From Acidobacteriota bacterium (GTDB lineage Bacteria > Acidobacteriota > Terriglobia > Terriglobales > Acidobacteriaceae), in contig JAJZCX010000049.1 in the NCBI GenBank assembly GCA_021851625.1, positions 1-8,471 on the forward strand: a DNA stretch of 8,471 bases, given 5' to 3'. Of this stretch, positions 6,343-8,471 are shown one piece after another. A model generated the notes under the pieces. The model was not told the origin of the DNA and ran no database searches. It worked only from the letters and a program-made list of their open reading frames with translations. Position 1 is the first letter of the stretch, and every line of letters begins with the position of its first letter. A program made the translations under genes and the position numbers.

Positions 6343-8471
6343 CATCGTAAAAATTCTCGTGATTGGCTCCGGGCCGATCGTCATCGGTCAGTCGGCGGAG
6401 TTTGATTACTCCGGCACGCAGGCCTGCAAGGCGCTCAAGGCTGAGGGCTATGAGGTGGTGTTGGTCAACTCCAACCCGGCCACCATCATGACCGATCCAG
6501 AATTGGCCGATCGCACCTACATCGAGCCGCTCACGCGCGAATATCTGGAAGAAATCATCCGCATCGAAGTTGAGATGCTGCCCGCAGGCCAGCCCGGCGT
6601 CTTCGCCATACTCCCCACCGTTGGCGGACAAACGGCGCTGAATCTTGCCGTCGAACTCTCCGACACCGGCGTGCTGGAAAGATATGGCGTTGAACTCATC
6701 GGCGCCAAGCTCGAAGCCATCAAAAAAGCTGAAGACCGCCTGCTCTTCAAAGACGCCATGCACCGCATTGGCCTCGATGTGCCGCGCTCAGCGCTGGTCA
6801 ACAATCTACGCGACGGCCTGGAATTCGCCAGCAAAATCGGCTTCCCGGTCATTATTCGTCCGTCCTTCACGCTCGGCGGCTCTGGCGGCGGTTTGGCCTT
6901 CAACCGCGAAGAGTTGATGGAAATCCTCTCGCGCGGTCTCGATCTCTCTCCCGTGCATGAGTGCTTGATTGAAGAGTCCGTGCTCGGTTGGAAGGAATAT
7001 GAGTTGGAGGTGATGCGCGACCTCGCCGACAACGTCATCATCATTTGCTCGATTGAAAATTTCGATCCGATGGGCGTCCACACTGGCGACTGCATCACCG
7101 TTGCTCCGGCGCAGACGCTGACCGACCGTGAATATCAGGCCATGCGCAACGCGGCCATTCGCGTCATTCGTGAGATTGGCGTTGAGACCGGCGGCTCCAA
7201 TGTGCAGTTCGGCGTGCACCCCACCACGGGCCGCATGGTCGTCATTGAAATGAACCCGCGCGTCTCGCGCTCTTCTGCGCTGGCGTCGAAGGCCACAGGT
7301 TTCCCGATCGCCAAGATCGCCGCGCGCCTGGCCGTCGGCTACACGCTCGACGAAATTCCCAACGACATCACGCAGAAGACGCCCTCTTGCTTTGAGCCGT
7401 CCATCGATTATGTCGTCGTCAAAATTCCCAAGTGGCAATTTGAAAAATTTCCCGGCACCGACGAAACCCTTGGCCCGCAGATGAAATCTGTCGGCGAAGT
7501 GATGGCCATTGGCCGCACCTTCAAAGAGTCGATGATGAAGGCGCTGCGCTCGCTCGACACTGGCAAGAGCGCCACGGCAGAAAACATCGAACCGCGCCGC
7601 TTGACGCAACGCTTGGTCACGCCGCACCCGGAACGCCTCGACTACATTCGCTACGCCTTCCGACAGGGTTACTCCGTGCGAGAGGTCGCGCGCATGACCT
7701 CGATGGATCCCTGGTTCCTGTATCAGATCAAAGAAGTCACGGACACCATTGCCGCGCTGGGCGCAACGACGCCAGAGACCATCAGTAAAGAGGAATTGCT
7801 CCGCGCCAAGCGCATGGGCATCTCCGACGCGCGCTTGGGCGATAGCTGGGGCATGACGCCACGCGAAGCACAGGAAAAGGTGCGCGCGCTGCGCTACAAG
7901 CATGGCGTTCGCCCGGTCTACAAACTCGTCGATACCTGCGCGGCGGAGTTTGAAAGTTTTACGCCTTACTTCTACTCCTGCTACGACGAGGAAGATGAAG
8001 CCACGCCCACGGCCAAAAAGAAAGTCATCATTCTCGGCAGCGGCCCCAACCGTATCGGGCAGGGAATTGAGTTTGACTACTGCTGCTGCCACGCAGCCTT
8101 TGCGCTCAAAGAAGATGGCTATGAAGCCATCATGGTCAACTGCAATCCAGAGACGGTCTCCACCGACTACGACACCAGCGACCGTCTCTACTTTGAGCCG
8201 CTCACCTTTGAGGATGTGCTCGAAATTTATCAGCACGAGACCTCCACGGGGGCGGATGTGGGCCTCATCGTTCAATATGGCGGACAGACGCCGCTGAACC
8301 TCGCGCTGCCGTTGCTGTCTACCGGAGCAAAAATTCTGGGCACTTCGCCAGAGTCGATCGATCTCGCCGAAGATCGCAAGCGTTTCGGCAAGCTGATCGA
8401 AGAACTCAAGATTCCGCAGCCACCGGGAGTAATGGCCACCAGCGTGGAAGAGGCCGTAGCCGGAGCGCGGA
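6326..8471 (+). CDS. carB: carbamoyl-phosphate synthase, large subunit, 3' end beyond window
   Basis: CarB makes carbamoyl phosphate from bicarbonate, ammonia delivered by CarA, and two ATP. 715 codons are present of a usual ~1070-1090, with no internal stop or frameshift. The carboxyphosphate half (1 to about 410) has IGSGPIVIGQSAEFDYSG at 13-30, NSNPATIMTDP at 48-58, the Gly-rich loop GGSGGG at 184-189 and IEMNPRVSRSSALASK at 307-322. The oligomerisation region follows at about 411-560. The second ATP-grasp half begins near 565 with ILGSGPNRIGQGIEFDY and NCNPETVSTDYDTSDR at 605-620, and is cut off inside its ATP-grasp domain; the C-terminal allosteric domain is unseen. The start is ATG at 6326, where the MPRRNDI N-terminus matches the family (compare MPKRTDI); GGGA at 6318-6321 is a weak, close ribosome site, so coupling to the overlapping small ORF is plausible. 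Two small oddities: an insertion of about 7 residues near 83-91 relative to E. coli, and YCCCHA where YCCVHA is usual. Confidence 0.97.
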   Translation, partial: MPRRNDIVKILVIGSGPIVIGQSAEFDYSGTQACKALKAEGYEVVLVNSNPATIMTDPELADRTYIEPLTREYLEEIIRIEVEMLPAGQPGVFAILPTVGGQTALNLAVELSDTGVLERYGVELIGAKLEAIKKAEDRLLFKDAMHRIGLDVPRSALVNNLRDGLEFASKIGFPVIIRPSFTLGGSGGGLAFNREELMEILSRGLDLSPVHECLIEESVLGWKEYELEVMRDLADNVIIICSIENFDPMGVHTGDCITVAPAQTLTDREYQAMRNAAIRVIREIGVETGGSNVQFGVHPTTGRMVVIEMNPRVSRSSALASKATGFPIAKIAARLAVGYTLDEIPNDITQKTPSCFEPSIDYVVVKIPKWQFEKFPGTDETLGPQMKSVGEVMAIGRTFKESMMKALRSLDTGKSATAENIEPRRLTQRLVTPHPERLDYIRYAFRQGYSVREVARMTSMDPWFLYQIKEVTDTIAALGATTPETISKEELLRAKRMGISDARLGDSWGMTPREAQEKVRALRYKHGVRPVYKLVDTCAAEFESFTPYFYSCYDEEDEATPTAKKKVIILGSGPNRIGQGIEFDYCCCHAAFALKEDGYEAIMVNCNPETVSTDYDTSDRLYFEPLTFEDVLEIYQHETSTGADVGLIVQYGGQTPLNLALPLLSTGAKILGTSPESIDLAEDRKRFGKLIEELKIPQPPGVMATSVEEAVAGAR

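Noticed and set aside
6806..8275. 489-codon minus-strand frame inside carB
   Set aside because: It is antisense to a highly conserved carB segment; the composition is typical of a shadow frame and it shows no family motif.
1..8471. defence system, prophage, insertion sequence, CRISPR array or RNA gene
   Set aside because: No transposase, integrase, nuclease, regularly spaced repeat, or tRNA/rRNA-like sequence was seen on either strand; the gene content is housekeeping.

Overview
The window is an ordinary bacterial chromosome segment with GC near 60% in most genes, dense coding and Shine-Dalgarno starts. It contains two divergent gene groups for cell-wall metabolism and pyrimidine/arginine precursor synthesis. 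I see no phage, transposon, CRISPR, tRNA or rRNA. The lineage cannot be fixed from sequence alone. The protein types (MurQ beside a DENxxxxGGVxGHAGxF serine hydrolase, and a secreted Pro/Ala-rich protein with a TrbI/VirB10-like 'GTPLxLxL...VGDPV...IPAGSxVxG' pattern) would fit Acidobacteriota, but this is a tentative inference.

Left half, read leftward (about 3223 to 1): a beta-lactamase-fold serine hydrolase, then murQ (MurNAc-6-phosphate etherase), then murA (UDP-GlcNAc enolpyruvyl transferase, running off the left edge). The gaps are 66 and 18 bp, so this is probably one operon. It joins peptidoglycan salvage (MurQ, and a hydrolase of the kind often found beside murQ) to the committed step of new peptidoglycan synthesis (MurA). 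A candidate promoter and a 20-bp imperfect palindrome lie just upstream of the hydrolase.

Right half, read rightward (3337 to the right edge): a secreted protein of unknown function, lepB (signal peptidase I), carA (carbamoyl-phosphate synthase glutaminase subunit), a 74-codon low-GC ORF of unknown function, and carB (large subunit, cut by the window end after 715 codons). The secreted protein and lepB are 59 bp apart and probably cotranscribed. carA is preceded by a 177-bp gap that holds a probable dispersed-repeat copy and an extended -10 candidate, so carA probably has its own promoter.

The most unusual item is the small ORF between carA and carB. It is about 43% GC against about 60% around it, is strongly basic, has a helix-turn-helix-like C-terminal half, has its own Shine-Dalgarno, and overlaps the carB start by 17 bases. 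No stretch longer than 300 bases lacks a gene.
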